A stretch of 57,096 nt of DNA, from assembly GCA_018971775.1 (NCBI GenBank), contig JAGXAB010000037.1, forward strand, positions 1-57,096, in the 5' to 3' direction. The translations under genes were made by a program, and so were the position numbers. Positions 22,906 through 30,658 of this stretch are shown here, one piece after another. Source of the stretch: Cyanobacteria bacterium REEB67 (lineage in GTDB: Bacteria; Cyanobacteriota; Vampirovibrionia; Obscuribacterales; Obscuribacteraceae). The notes under the pieces were generated by a model. That model did not search any database. It had not been told where the DNA came from and saw only the letters and a program-made list of their open reading frames with translations. Positions within the stretch are counted from its first letter, which is position 1, and each line of letters begins with the position of its first letter.

Positions 22906-23538
22906 ATGTCTAAAGTTTCAACCGCCACCTGCAAGCAGGCGCTCGCCCAGGCCTGGACGCTTACTTTTGACGCCGACCTGGCGACGCTTGCCGGCAAGTG
23001 GAAACGTATCTCCAAGCGGGGCAAGAAAGGCGAAGCGATCGAAAGAGTTTTCTTCCACGACACTTTGCCTCTCCAGGCGCTTGTGGTCGAAAAAGACGAT
23101 GCCATCGTCGAGACGATCATTCGCGGCTTCGCTCCTTTCGACGCCCCTGAAGAATCGGCCAGCGAAGCCGAGATGAAGATGGCGGAACGCGCCTCGAGCA
23201 ACGCCGGCTTCGAGTTTCTCGAGAAATATCCGCTCTTCCGCCCCTGCGATTTCCTCTTCCAGATGTGTACGGAAGAAGAAGCGGCGCGCGACGGCCACAC
23301 CTGGTATCTGCTCTTTCCGACGACCGACTTCGGCCGGGGCGAAGCGCAGTACGACGAACAGCTGGACTATCTGATCGCCAGTCATCTGCCCGAGGGTGAT
23401 GGCGAGGTCTGCGAGGGAACGTTCTGCAGCGCCCTTTCGGTCAGCGCCTGTGAAGCAGCTCTGCGCTCCAGCGGTTTCATCGCCTCCAGCGAATGGACTG
23501 CGACTTCGAAGCGTGCCTCCGCTGATGGCGACGACTGA
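22906..23538 (+). CDS. Hypothetical protein, 210 aa
   Basis: I do not recognise this acidic, soluble protein. It has three CxxxC-like or isolated Cys (FRPCDFLFQMCTEEE; EVCEGTFCSALSVSACE), so a redox or metal role is possible but not shown. The first 70 residues have a basic SKRGKKGEAIERVFF strand; the central part is rich in Glu and Ala. Start is ATG 22906 with AAGGGA eight bases upstream. It is the last gene of the ppk2 run, 69 bases after the methyltransferase, and is followed by a strong terminator at 23570-23620. Confidence 0.75.
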   Translation: MSKVSTATCKQALAQAWTLTFDADLATLAGKWKRISKRGKKGEAIERVFFHDTLPLQALVVEKDDAIVETIIRGFAPFDAPEESASEAEMKMAERASSNAGFEFLEKYPLFRPCDFLFQMCTEEEAARDGHTWYLLFPTTDFGRGEAQYDEQLDYLIASHLPEGDGEVCEGTFCSALSVSACEAALRSSGFIASSEWTATSKRASADGDD

Positions 23539-23569
23539 AAGGCATTCCTGAACTAAATTTGTGAAAGAG

Positions 23570-23620
23570 CTGTTCGGATCAAGGCAATTGTATTGCCGAG
23601 GTCCGAACAGTCTCTTTTTT
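23570..23620 (+). terminator. Terminator closing the ppk2 run
   Basis: The stem CTGTTCGGA (23570-23578) pairs with TCCGAACAG (23602-23610); inside it, GGCAAT (23583-23588) pairs with ATTGCC (23592-23597). The run TCTCTTTTTT follows at 23611-23620. It lies 31 bases after the stop of the gene at 22906-23538. Confidence 0.92.
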
Positions 23621-23803
23621 ACTTCATGTTCTTACTTCTTGTTTTTGCTTTCTGTGCTTGCTTTCTGTCTCATTTTTGGCGTTTTTACTACTCTTTGCAA
23701 TAGTAGAATTTTCGCCCTTATTTTTCGGTTGGCAATTTGTTTCGCTCACCCCAGAAAAACTAGCGGCCTGGCAAATTTTGAATAAAACGTCCGGAAACGC
23801 TCC

Positions 23804-24106
23804 TTAACCGCCGCTCTTAACCTCAAGGGCAAGATCCTGGGTTTTGAAACACAGGCTGCAATACACAGGCTTATGGCCATTTGGTTGAAAAGGCACCCTG
23901 GTGAGCGTTTCGCAACGGGCGCAGCTGACCTCGGCGGTGGTGAGTACACTGCCGCCACTGCTCTTGACCCGCATCAAAACCCGACAATTGGGACAGCGCC
24001 TGGGCACATTGATCAGACCTTTCTCTCGATAAAACTGTTGTTCTCCTACGGTAAAGAGAAACTCTCCTTGGCAATCGCGACATACAAGTGATCTATCTTC
24101 GAGCAT
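23804..24106 (-). CDS. Double zinc-ribbon protein
   Basis: 100-aa protein with two four-Cys zinc sites: C9/C12 with C38/C41 in the first ribbon (DRSLVCRDCQGEF ... RRCPNCR), and C62/C65 with C83/C86 in the second (CARCETLTRVPFQP ... VYCSLCF). This two-ribbon arrangement is common in small bacterial and cyanobacterial proteins of unknown role, thought to bind zinc and perhaps nucleic acid. The longest frame starts 15 codons earlier at 24151, but ATG 24106 is preceded by GGGGGAAA about nine bases upstream and matches the usual family start just before the first Cys pair, so it is used. It is a single gene, transcribed away from the histidine kinase. Confidence 0.85.
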   Translation of the reverse strand: MLEDRSLVCRDCQGEFLFTVGEQQFYREKGLINVPRRCPNCRVLMRVKSSGGSVLTTAEVSCARCETLTRVPFQPNGHKPVYCSLCFKTQDLALEVKSGG

Positions 24107-24240
24107 TTCCGGTTTCCCCCGTCTGATGTTCTGTCGACTGACGGCCATCAAAATTTAGGGGGATTTCGGCAACTCGGAAATCAATCCTGATAGCATAGTG
24201 CGGGGCTATCCATCCTAATCAAGTAGAGCAAAAAAGCGCT

Positions 24241-26109
24241 ATGTCGCTCAGTCTTTCCCAAAAAGCAGTGATCCTGGTCACCGTACCCATGGTTTTTGAA
24301 ATAAGCCTGGTGACGGTGCTGGCCTCCGCGCTTCACCGTGCCGAAGAAGCGCGACAACAGGAAAATCGGGCCCGCGAGCTTTCCAGTCATCTGAACAACA
24401 TCATGTCCATGCACCTGCAGAGGACGGCCTTTCTTGTACTGAGCAACAATGCTCCCAGTCCGATCATCGACCAGAAAATCAATGCTCTCAAAGGCAAGAT
24501 GTATAAGGAATTTCTGTCGATAAACAAACTGGCCGGTGAAGACCCGGGACAAAAAGACCGCTGGCAGGCTCTGATCGTGCTGGCAAACAATCTCGATGCC
24601 ACTTTCACACTGGCTAAACTCTACTATTCCAAGGACAACAAAGAAGCCGCCGCCATCGAATTTGCCAGGGTGCAGGGCTATCTACAGCAGCTCATCCAGC
24701 TCTCCGACACCCTCAACGAGGAGCAGGCACAGCTATTAAATGAGCGGCATCAAGAGCTTTTGCGCAGCGGCCAGGTAATCAACTATGCTCTGGCTCTGGC
24801 TGTGCTCGGCAGTATGGCCATCGCATTTGGTCTGCTCGTCTATTTCAATCGCGGCACCGCCGATCGTCTGCGCGCCCTGATGAAAAATACCCAGCTCCTG
24901 GCCGTCGGCAAAGCACCCCAGCAGGCCCTTGACGGCGATGACGAACTGGCTGAGATCGACAGTCTTTATCATAAGATGCACGCCTCTCTCACCAATCTGC
25001 GCGAGCGCGAGCGCACCATCCTCGATAATGCCGCCGAAATTATTTGCTCGATCGATACCGATCTGCGCTTCAGTGATGTCAACAACGCCGTTCAAAAAAT
25101 CTGGGGATACAGTAGCCAGGATTTGCTCGGCAAACGAGTCGTTGACTGCATCTACAAAGAGGATCAAAAAACCCTGGTCAATGCTTTGAGAGAAGCGGCC
25201 CAGGGTCAAAAATCCAGAGACGGTGGTCAGGGCGAAAAACAAATCAGAGTGGAGGCACGGGTGAATCGCGCCGATGGCACCATATCCGATACCGAATGGT
25301 CGGCCTCCTTTTCGGAGCAAACCAGCACGCTCTGCTGCGTTATCCACGACATCAGCGAACGCAAGGAAATCGACAGATTAAAGCAAGAATTTGTGGCCAT
25401 GGTCAGCCACGATCTGCGAGCACCACTGACCTCTATTCAGATGGTGCATTCGATGATCGAACAAGACCTCGAACAATTCCCTAATCTCAGCCCTTTCACT
25501 CATAAAAATCTGAGCATTGCCCAGGACAATATCAATCGCCTCATGGCCTTGATCAATAATCTGCTCGATCTGGAAAAACTGGAAAGTGGCATGATGACAT
25601 TGCTGCCCGAACAAGAAGAGCTGGACTCGATCGTCAAATCAGCTGTCAATGCCGTCAGCGCCATCGCTCAGCAGAATAGAGTCACCGTCAGAGTGGACGT
25701 CGACGACGAAATGAGCGCCTACTTCGACGCCGAAAAAGTGATTCAGGTAATAGTCAATCTGCTCTCCAATGCCTTCAAATTTTCACCACCGGATAGTATC
25801 GTGCTTGTCAGTGCCGCGCCATCGCCCGGCGAAAACGGATTTATCCGCCTCTCGATCCGCGACCAGGGTCGGGGCGTGCCCGCCCATATGCAAGAGCAGA
25901 TTTTCGAGCGCTTCCGCCAGACCGAGCAGCAGGACGGACGCAATCACAAGGGCAGTGGGCTGGGTCTTTCAATCTGCAAAGCGATTATCGAGCAGCACCA
26001 CGGGCATATTGGAGTAAAATCTGAGGACGGCAAAGGCAGCGAATTTTGGTTTACATTGCCGCTCAATCAGAAATGCTTCACGGCTGCCGACACAACCAAC
26101 AGGAAATAA
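24241..26109 (+). CDS. Membrane sensor histidine kinase with PAS domain
   Basis: 622-aa inner-membrane sensor. A membrane helix at about 9-30, an extracytoplasmic four-helix-type region (31-175), a second helix (about 181-201), a HAMP-like linker, a PAS domain (about 255-370, ending in CCVIHDISERKEID), a HisKA dimer domain with phospho-acceptor His390 (VAMVSHDLRAPLTS), and an HATPase domain with N-box Asn510 (IVNLLSNAFKFS), G1 DQGRGVP and G2 GSGLGLSICK. The signal is unknown; the periplasmic part carries no recognised ligand motif. It is followed three bases later by an OmpR-type response regulator, its clear partner. The start ATG at 24241 is supported by the membrane helix directly after it; the ribosome binding site is weak. 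Confidence 0.93.
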   Translation: MSLSLSQKAVILVTVPMVFEISLVTVLASALHRAEEARQQENRARELSSHLNNIMSMHLQRTAFLVLSNNAPSPIIDQKINALKGKMYKEFLSINKLAGEDPGQKDRWQALIVLANNLDATFTLAKLYYSKDNKEAAAIEFARVQGYLQQLIQLSDTLNEEQAQLLNERHQELLRSGQVINYALALAVLGSMAIAFGLLVYFNRGTADRLRALMKNTQLLAVGKAPQQALDGDDELAEIDSLYHKMHASLTNLRERERTILDNAAEIICSIDTDLRFSDVNNAVQKIWGYSSQDLLGKRVVDCIYKEDQKTLVNALREAAQGQKSRDGGQGEKQIRVEARVNRADGTISDTEWSASFSEQTSTLCCVIHDISERKEIDRLKQEFVAMVSHDLRAPLTSIQMVHSMIEQDLEQFPNLSPFTHKNLSIAQDNINRLMALINNLLDLEKLESGMMTLLPEQEELDSIVKSAVNAVSAIAQQNRVTVRVDVDDEMSAYFDAEKVIQVIVNLLSNAFKFSPPDSIVLVSAAPSPGENGFIRLSIRDQGRGVPAHMQEQIFERFRQTEQQDGRNHKGSGLGLSICKAIIEQHHGHIGVKSEDGKGSEFWFTLPLNQKCFTAADTTNRK

Positions 26110-26112
26110 GCT

Positions 26113-26805
26113 TTGGCCAAAATATTGATTGTTGAAGACGACCTACAGCTCTCGGAAATCATTGCCCGCTGGCTGACCAATGAACATCATATCGCCGAAA
26201 CAGTAGCCGACGGCGAAGATGCGCTCAGCCGCCTGAAACTCTACGCTTACGAGCTCGTCATCCTCGACTGGCATCTGCCCGGCCTGCAAGGCATCGACGT
26301 CCTCTCCGCCTTCCGCGCCGCCGGCGGCAAAACGCCGGTCCTGATGCTCACCGGCAAACGCAGTGTAGAAGAGAAGATGGAAGGTCTCGACACGGGCGCC
26401 GACGATTATTTGACCAAGCCTTTCCACGGTAAAGAGCTGACGGCACGCGTGCGAGCGCTATTGAGAAGACCGGCCGATGTACTCGACAACATTTTGCGCG
26501 TCGGCGACATCGAGCTCAACACCGTCACCTACAGGGCCCATCGCGGCGGCAACGACCTCAAACTGGTGCCCAAAGAATTTGCCCTTTTACAATTTTTGAT
26601 GCGCTATCCTGGTCGCTATTTCACCGCCAGCAAGCTAATGAGCGAAGTCTGGCCAAGTGAATCGGACGCCAGCACCGATGCTCTGACCACCTGCCTGAAA
26701 CGCCTGCGCCGCAAACTGGATTATGAAGGTCATGACTCGGTGATCAAAAACGTGCACGGCATGGGTTACAGCTTGATTGTCGGCAACGAAGCGAACAAGG
26801 TCTAA
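26113..26805 (+). CDS. OmpR-family response regulator
   Basis: 230-aa DNA-binding response regulator. The receiver domain has the acidic pair in VEDD (8-10), phospho-acceptor Asp52 (VILDWHLPG), a Thr in MLTGKRS and Lys in DYLTKPFHG; the C-terminal winged helix (about 130-228) ends with KRLRRKLDYEG and NVHGMGYSL. It starts at TTG 26113, three bases after the kinase stop, with AGGA inside the kinase's last codons; translation is therefore coupled. It should regulate genes in reply to the kinase's signal, but target genes cannot be assigned. Confidence 0.94.
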   Translation: MAKILIVEDDLQLSEIIARWLTNEHHIAETVADGEDALSRLKLYAYELVILDWHLPGLQGIDVLSAFRAAGGKTPVLMLTGKRSVEEKMEGLDTGADDYLTKPFHGKELTARVRALLRRPADVLDNILRVGDIELNTVTYRAHRGGNDLKLVPKEFALLQFLMRYPGRYFTASKLMSEVWPSESDASTDALTTCLKRLRRKLDYEGHDSVIKNVHGMGYSLIVGNEANKV

Positions 26806-26936
26806 ACCGACCAACGGCCGCCGCTGCCACTGCTTCTCTGGCGCTCGCATCGTTTCGGCAAATGCTTTGTTAAGCATCTCTACCGCTTTTACCCGCGCAA
26901 CAGCTTGAAGAAGGTTTAGGGCTGTAACATAGATGA

Positions 26937-26967
26937 TTGACTATAGCCAGGTCCAAACGGGCATAAT
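26937..26967 (+). promoter_or_regulatory. Possible promoter of the lipoprotein gene
   Basis: TTGACT at 26937-26942 and CATAAT at 26962-26967 with a 19-bp spacer, slightly long for sigma-70. Transcription would begin about 25 bases before ATG 27000. Offered as a weak candidate. Confidence 0.35.
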
Positions 26968-26999
26968 TTTTTCAGGTCCACAGGTAACAAATCCAGAGC

Positions 27000-27620
27000 A
27001 TGCATAGCCACCGATCAAGTCAGGCCAAGACCCCCGCATCTGCCATTCGAGCACTGGCACTGAGCACGGCGGCCGCCATTGCCTTCTCCTCGCTGATAAT
27101 GAGCGGTTGCGGGCTTTCACCCGAAGCGATGAAAAAGGAAAGAGCGGCCAAGCTCGAACTCTTTGCCAAGACCGTCACCGAACACCTGCTGGACAAAAAT
27201 CCCGAAACATTGAAGATGTCGATTACGACTTTTATGCGCGATGAAGTCAACGATACCGAACGCGATAAATTGCAGGAACTCAAAATCATTCCGGACTCGC
27301 CGATCAGTGTCGAGCGCATCGAACAGGAAAACGCCGCGGCCGGCCGATCCAATACCGTTTCTGTCACATCTGTAAAAGCGCTGACGCCGGTCGAACAAGA
27401 TTCGGTCAAGTTTCAGGTAATCGGCACCGAAGTTTCGAAAGTAAAAGAGAAGGTCGTCGACACCAGACCATTCAATTACGAATTGACCGTACTGCTCAAT
27501 CCAGAGATGTCCGGCTATCCGCGCCTGACTGATTTGAAGGGCTTCAACGTACCGGCAGCCACCGCCGATTCAAGCAATCAAAACAAAGGCAGCAAACGCA
27601 GCCGCCGCAAACGCGGTTAA
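27000..27620 (+). CDS. Putative lipoprotein, 206 aa
   Basis: The first 37 residues have the form of a lipoprotein signal: a basic N terminus, a hydrophobic core (ALALSTAAAIAFSSLIM) and SGC with the lipidated Cys at 37. The mature part is charged and mixed helix/strand, with a conserved-looking DTRPFNYELTVLLNPE segment and a basic KGSKRSRRKRG tail. No known domain was recognised. A C-terminal poly-basic tail in an exported protein is unusual. It is transcribed alone and converges on the Ser/Thr kinase gene, with 26 bases between stops and no clear terminator. Confidence 0.72.
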   Translation: MHSHRSSQAKTPASAIRALALSTAAAIAFSSLIMSGCGLSPEAMKKERAAKLELFAKTVTEHLLDKNPETLKMSITTFMRDEVNDTERDKLQELKIIPDSPISVERIEQENAAAGRSNTVSVTSVKALTPVEQDSVKFQVIGTEVSKVKEKVVDTRPFNYELTVLLNPEMSGYPRLTDLKGFNVPAATADSSNQNKGSKRSRRKRG

Positions 27621-27646
27621 TGCAGAACGGAAATCTTTGTTGTCTT

Positions 27647-29650
27647 TTATTGCAGCTCCCAGCCAAGCTCTTTGACGGCCTCGGAGAAACTCACCCGTGA
27701 GCGCTGGCAAAAATTGAGAGCAATCACTGCTTGTTCGATACGCAGCTTATTGTTGCTCAGCAGAGTCATGCACTGATAGCTGGCCAGAACGGTCTTGGTG
27801 TCGATTTTGCCCATGGCGACAAGATGTTTTTCCAGTTTATTGCCTTTTTCAGCGTCCATTTTTCGGGCCGCCTCGATATCCTGCTCAGTGACGATGCCGG
27901 CGTGCTTGAGGAGGTCCACAGGGCTCGTAGGATTGACTTCCACTGCCGCGGCAGCCGGCTTGCGCCAGTCTGAAGTGCCGCTGGCAGCGCCGTTGCCGTT
28001 GGCGATTTTCGGCACTTTCGGATGGCGTTTGCGAAATTCGATCGCCGCTTCTTCTTTGGTCATGGCGCCCGATCGCATCTGCGTCTGCAGCGCCAGTAGG
28101 GTACGCCAGACGGCATTGCTGATCAATCCCGCTTCGACCAGCACCGCCTCTAGTGGCGTATCGACTACCGGCCCGGAAGGTGCCTCCGATGGGGAGCGAG
28201 CCTGGATGTCGATTTTACCGTGATTTAAGTGAGCCTTTTGCAGGGCGTCGGCCGCTTGCGTCAAGGTGAGCGTACCGTCGCGAATCATCTTTTGCACTTT
28301 CACCGCCGCCTCGAGAGTCGCTTTGGGTAACTCCTCCGAATCGACAAGAATGTGCACCGAACCGGCCGTCGCCGTGGAAGTGACCTTGGCTAGAGTAGTC
28401 GTGGTCAAATTGAGCACTTCGCGATTGGTCAATTTTTCCAGATCGGCGCGCAGCTCGGCCACATTCGAATAGCGATTATCCGGCTCTTTTTCGAGAGTGC
28501 GGAAGATGACTTGCTCTACCTCCGGCGGTATGTTCAACTTGGGCACTACTTGCTTGAAAGGCGGCGGCGGATCGCAGATATGTTTGCTCAAGGTCTGCAG
28601 GGCGTTTTCACCAAGGAAGGGCAAGGCGCCTGAGATAGCCTGGTACATCAGACAGCCGAGGGAATAGATATCGGAACGCCCGTCGAGGGCGAGACCTTTG
28701 CACTGCTCGGGACTCATGTAGAGCGGGCTGCCGACGACATCGCCGGCCGATGTCAGATCTTGACCGGGGAAGCGGCCATTGGGAAGGATCTTCGAGATGC
28801 CGAAATCTACTATTTTCACCAGGGGAAATTTGGTGCCGTTATCGACGAGCATCAGATTGCTCGGTTTCAGATCGCGGTGAATAATCCCTTTTTCGTGAGC
28901 ATGACCGAGGGCGTCGCAGGCCTGGATAAAGATCTCGACAAATTGATCTAGTTTGAGCTGTTTGTCTTTTTCCAGCTTACGATCAAGGCCTTTGCCATTG
29001 ACGTATTCCATGACGATGAAGGGTAAGCCGGTGTTGGAAAAGCCGTAGTGATAGACCGAAATCAGATTGGGGTGAGCGAGAGTAATCGTCGCCCGTCCCT
29101 CCTGCTCGAAGCGACGTTTGCTGAGCGGATCGCTGAGCAGTCTGCTATGCAGGACCTTGATCGCCACCGGACGCTCGAACATCAAATCGCGACCGCGATA
29201 AACGACTCCCATGCCGCCGTAGCCGATTTCTTCAATGATCTCGTAGCGATCGACGATAGTGCCCGGCTTGAGCTGAGCGCTCTTCAGACTTTCATCCTCG
29301 TCGACCGGTTGGTTAGCTGGATCGAGGGCGGCGATGGCGTCTACCATCAGTTTATGAATGATTGGCGCCTCACGGCTGCGGAAACTCCAGAGGACGACCA
29401 GATCGCCCATTTCCTCCACCTGCATCACCCAGGTCGCTTCGCCTGCCTGGGTAAGGGTTTCCCAGGTAACCGACATGATGAAATTGGAAGTCTCGGTGCG
29501 TTTCCAGGACATGGCGGCGGGAATACCAGGACTGTCCTTGGCCCGCTGAAAACCGAAGTCGAGATCCTCGACTGTAGGCACGCGCGGCCATTTGGCTGGA
29601 CGCGGCGCACCGGGTTCTGGTTTTCGACCAAAAATGTCCTTGACCGACAT
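27647..29650 (-). CDS. Ser/Thr protein kinase with private N- and C-terminal domains
   Basis: 667-aa Hanks-type kinase. Residues 1-120 form an unrecognised domain with several Trp (MQVEEMGDLVVLWSF). The kinase domain covers about 136-410: Gly loop GYGGMGVV (143-150), Lys165 in VAIKVL, HRDLKPSN with catalytic Asp260 and Asn265, DFG at 282-284, and MSPEQ as the APE-like motif; all needed residues are present. There is no membrane helix, so it is cytoplasmic. The tail (about 445-667) contains one full and two partial copies of an about 90-residue helical repeat (LLKHAGIVTEQDIEAA ... ), the same unit that makes up the whole protein at 35381-36604. Start ATG 29650 has AGGGG upstream. Substrate is unknown. 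Confidence 0.92.
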   Translation of the reverse strand: MSVKDIFGRKPEPGAPRPAKWPRVPTVEDLDFGFQRAKDSPGIPAAMSWKRTETSNFIMSVTWETLTQAGEATWVMQVEEMGDLVVLWSFRSREAPIIHKLMVDAIAALDPANQPVDEDESLKSAQLKPGTIVDRYEIIEEIGYGGMGVVYRGRDLMFERPVAIKVLHSRLLSDPLSKRRFEQEGRATITLAHPNLISVYHYGFSNTGLPFIVMEYVNGKGLDRKLEKDKQLKLDQFVEIFIQACDALGHAHEKGIIHRDLKPSNLMLVDNGTKFPLVKIVDFGISKILPNGRFPGQDLTSAGDVVGSPLYMSPEQCKGLALDGRSDIYSLGCLMYQAISGALPFLGENALQTLSKHICDPPPPFKQVVPKLNIPPEVEQVIFRTLEKEPDNRYSNVAELRADLEKLTNREVLNLTTTTLAKVTSTATAGSVHILVDSEELPKATLEAAVKVQKMIRDGTLTLTQAADALQKAHLNHGKIDIQARSPSEAPSGPVVDTPLEAVLVEAGLISNAVWRTLLALQTQMRSGAMTKEEAAIEFRKRHPKVPKIANGNGAASGTSDWRKPAAAAVEVNPTSPVDLLKHAGIVTEQDIEAARKMDAEKGNKLEKHLVAMGKIDTKTVLASYQCMTLLSNNKLRIEQAVIALNFCQRSRVSFSEAVKELGWELQ

Positions 29651-29899
29651 CTCTTCCCCTGACTACCTGAGCTGAATTTTCCTGGAGCGAAATTGCAGAT
29701 TGGTAGCTCTATCTTAAGTCTTTAAATACCCGATTTAGATCAAGCAATCTCTATTGCCTCTAACCAATATATGCAAAAGTACAATTCTCACATGATGTAG
29801 TATAATTTTTTCAGAGATTAAGGGGCAAAAAGAGACAGCCGCGCAAGTCTGCGTCTGATAAACCTGCCACTGGAGATCATGGCACCTAAAGGAAAAAAA
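29651..29899. other. Intergenic region upstream of the kinase gene
   Basis: About 250 AT-rich bases between the kinase start and the terminator of the minus-strand subtilase gene. The region must hold the kinase promoter; on the minus strand, a TTATACT hexamer lies near 29800-29806, but no -35 box could be paired confidently. No gene is visible. Confidence 0.5.
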
Positions 29900-29936
29900 T
29901 ATGGAGAGGTGTGTTTTGAAGACACACCTCTCCATA
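29893..29936 (-). terminator. Terminator of the subtilisin-like gene
   Basis: A 15-bp perfect stem, TATGGAGAGGTGTGT (29900-29914) with its complement at 29922-29936 and a 7-base loop. On the minus strand it is followed by seven T (29893-29899). It starts 16 bases after the stop at 29953. Confidence 0.94.
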
Positions 29937-29952
29937 CCCCAAAAACTTACCG

Positions 29953-30615
29953 TTAATTAGTTCGCGGCAAAAGACGTCGAGCGTCGGCGGCGTCAAGCTC
30001 CGGATGACAAGCCAGATAGCGCGCCAGGACCAGGCTGAGCTCTGGCACGCGGAAACTGATCGGACCGGCCTTGCCCGCTCCGATAACGCGCCCGAGCTGG
30101 AAACTCTCCCAACCGCTGCCGTCCATGGCATGATGGAAGCTGCCGAAGGAACAATTGGCTACCGTAAGATAACCTTGCTCCAGGCAGACGGCTTGAGCCC
30201 AGAGATAGCCGTCGGTCCAGCCGGGACGCGAAACCCTGCCTTCGAGAAAGCCTGTTTTGATAGCAGTGCCGCTGACGTCGAAGGCACGCACGAGGACCAC
30301 AGGCAATTCAGGCTCGTCGGCCAGCAGATGCTCGAGCACGATTGAGCCGTGATTGAGGGGATCACCACCCTGGCTTGCGGCAAAGGCAACAATTTCGGCC
30401 AGACTGGCGCTGCGTCCTTGCTGCGATTTCAGGCCGGGACCGAGCACCTTGAAGTCACTGTTCAAATCCCAGTAACCGAGCAGATTTCGCACGCTCGAGA
30501 TACTTTTGCAGCTGAAGCCACTGTCGATGATGATCACGGCCACGGCCGAGCAGCCATCAGGCTGTTCGGTAAGAGCCCGCAGTCTAGTCTCAGTTTGGGT
30601 ATTTCTCCATGACAT
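29953..30615 (-). CDS. Compact subtilisin-like (S8) protein
   Basis: 220-aa protein that matches subtilases at each catalytic position although it is much shorter than the usual 270-residue domain. Asp31 lies in VAVIIIDSGF, His89 in LNHGSIVLEHLL, ANCSFGS stands where the family has a similar strand, and Ser187 lies in PISFRVPELSLVLARYL, which follows the family's G-T-S-M-A-x-P-x-V-A-G spacing (Ser with Pro four residues later, Pro191) and ends with HPELDAADARRLL like the usual C-terminal helix. The oxyanion Asn and the Gly-Thr before Ser are not obvious. No signal peptide is seen, so it looks cytoplasmic. Start is ATG 30613-30615 with GGAGG five bases upstream (GTG 30621 is an alternative). 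Activity is uncertain. Confidence 0.62.
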   Translation of the reverse strand: MSWRNTQTETRLRALTEQPDGCSAVAVIIIDSGFSCKSISSVRNLLGYWDLNSDFKVLGPGLKSQQGRSASLAEIVAFAASQGGDPLNHGSIVLEHLLADEPELPVVLVRAFDVSGTAIKTGFLEGRVSRPGWTDGYLWAQAVCLEQGYLTVANCSFGSFHHAMDGSGWESFQLGRVIGAGKAGPISFRVPELSLVLARYLACHPELDAADARRLLPRTN

Positions 30616-30658
30616 AAACACCTCCGAGCGACCCAGCTCTGACTGCCGGGCGGCCCCA

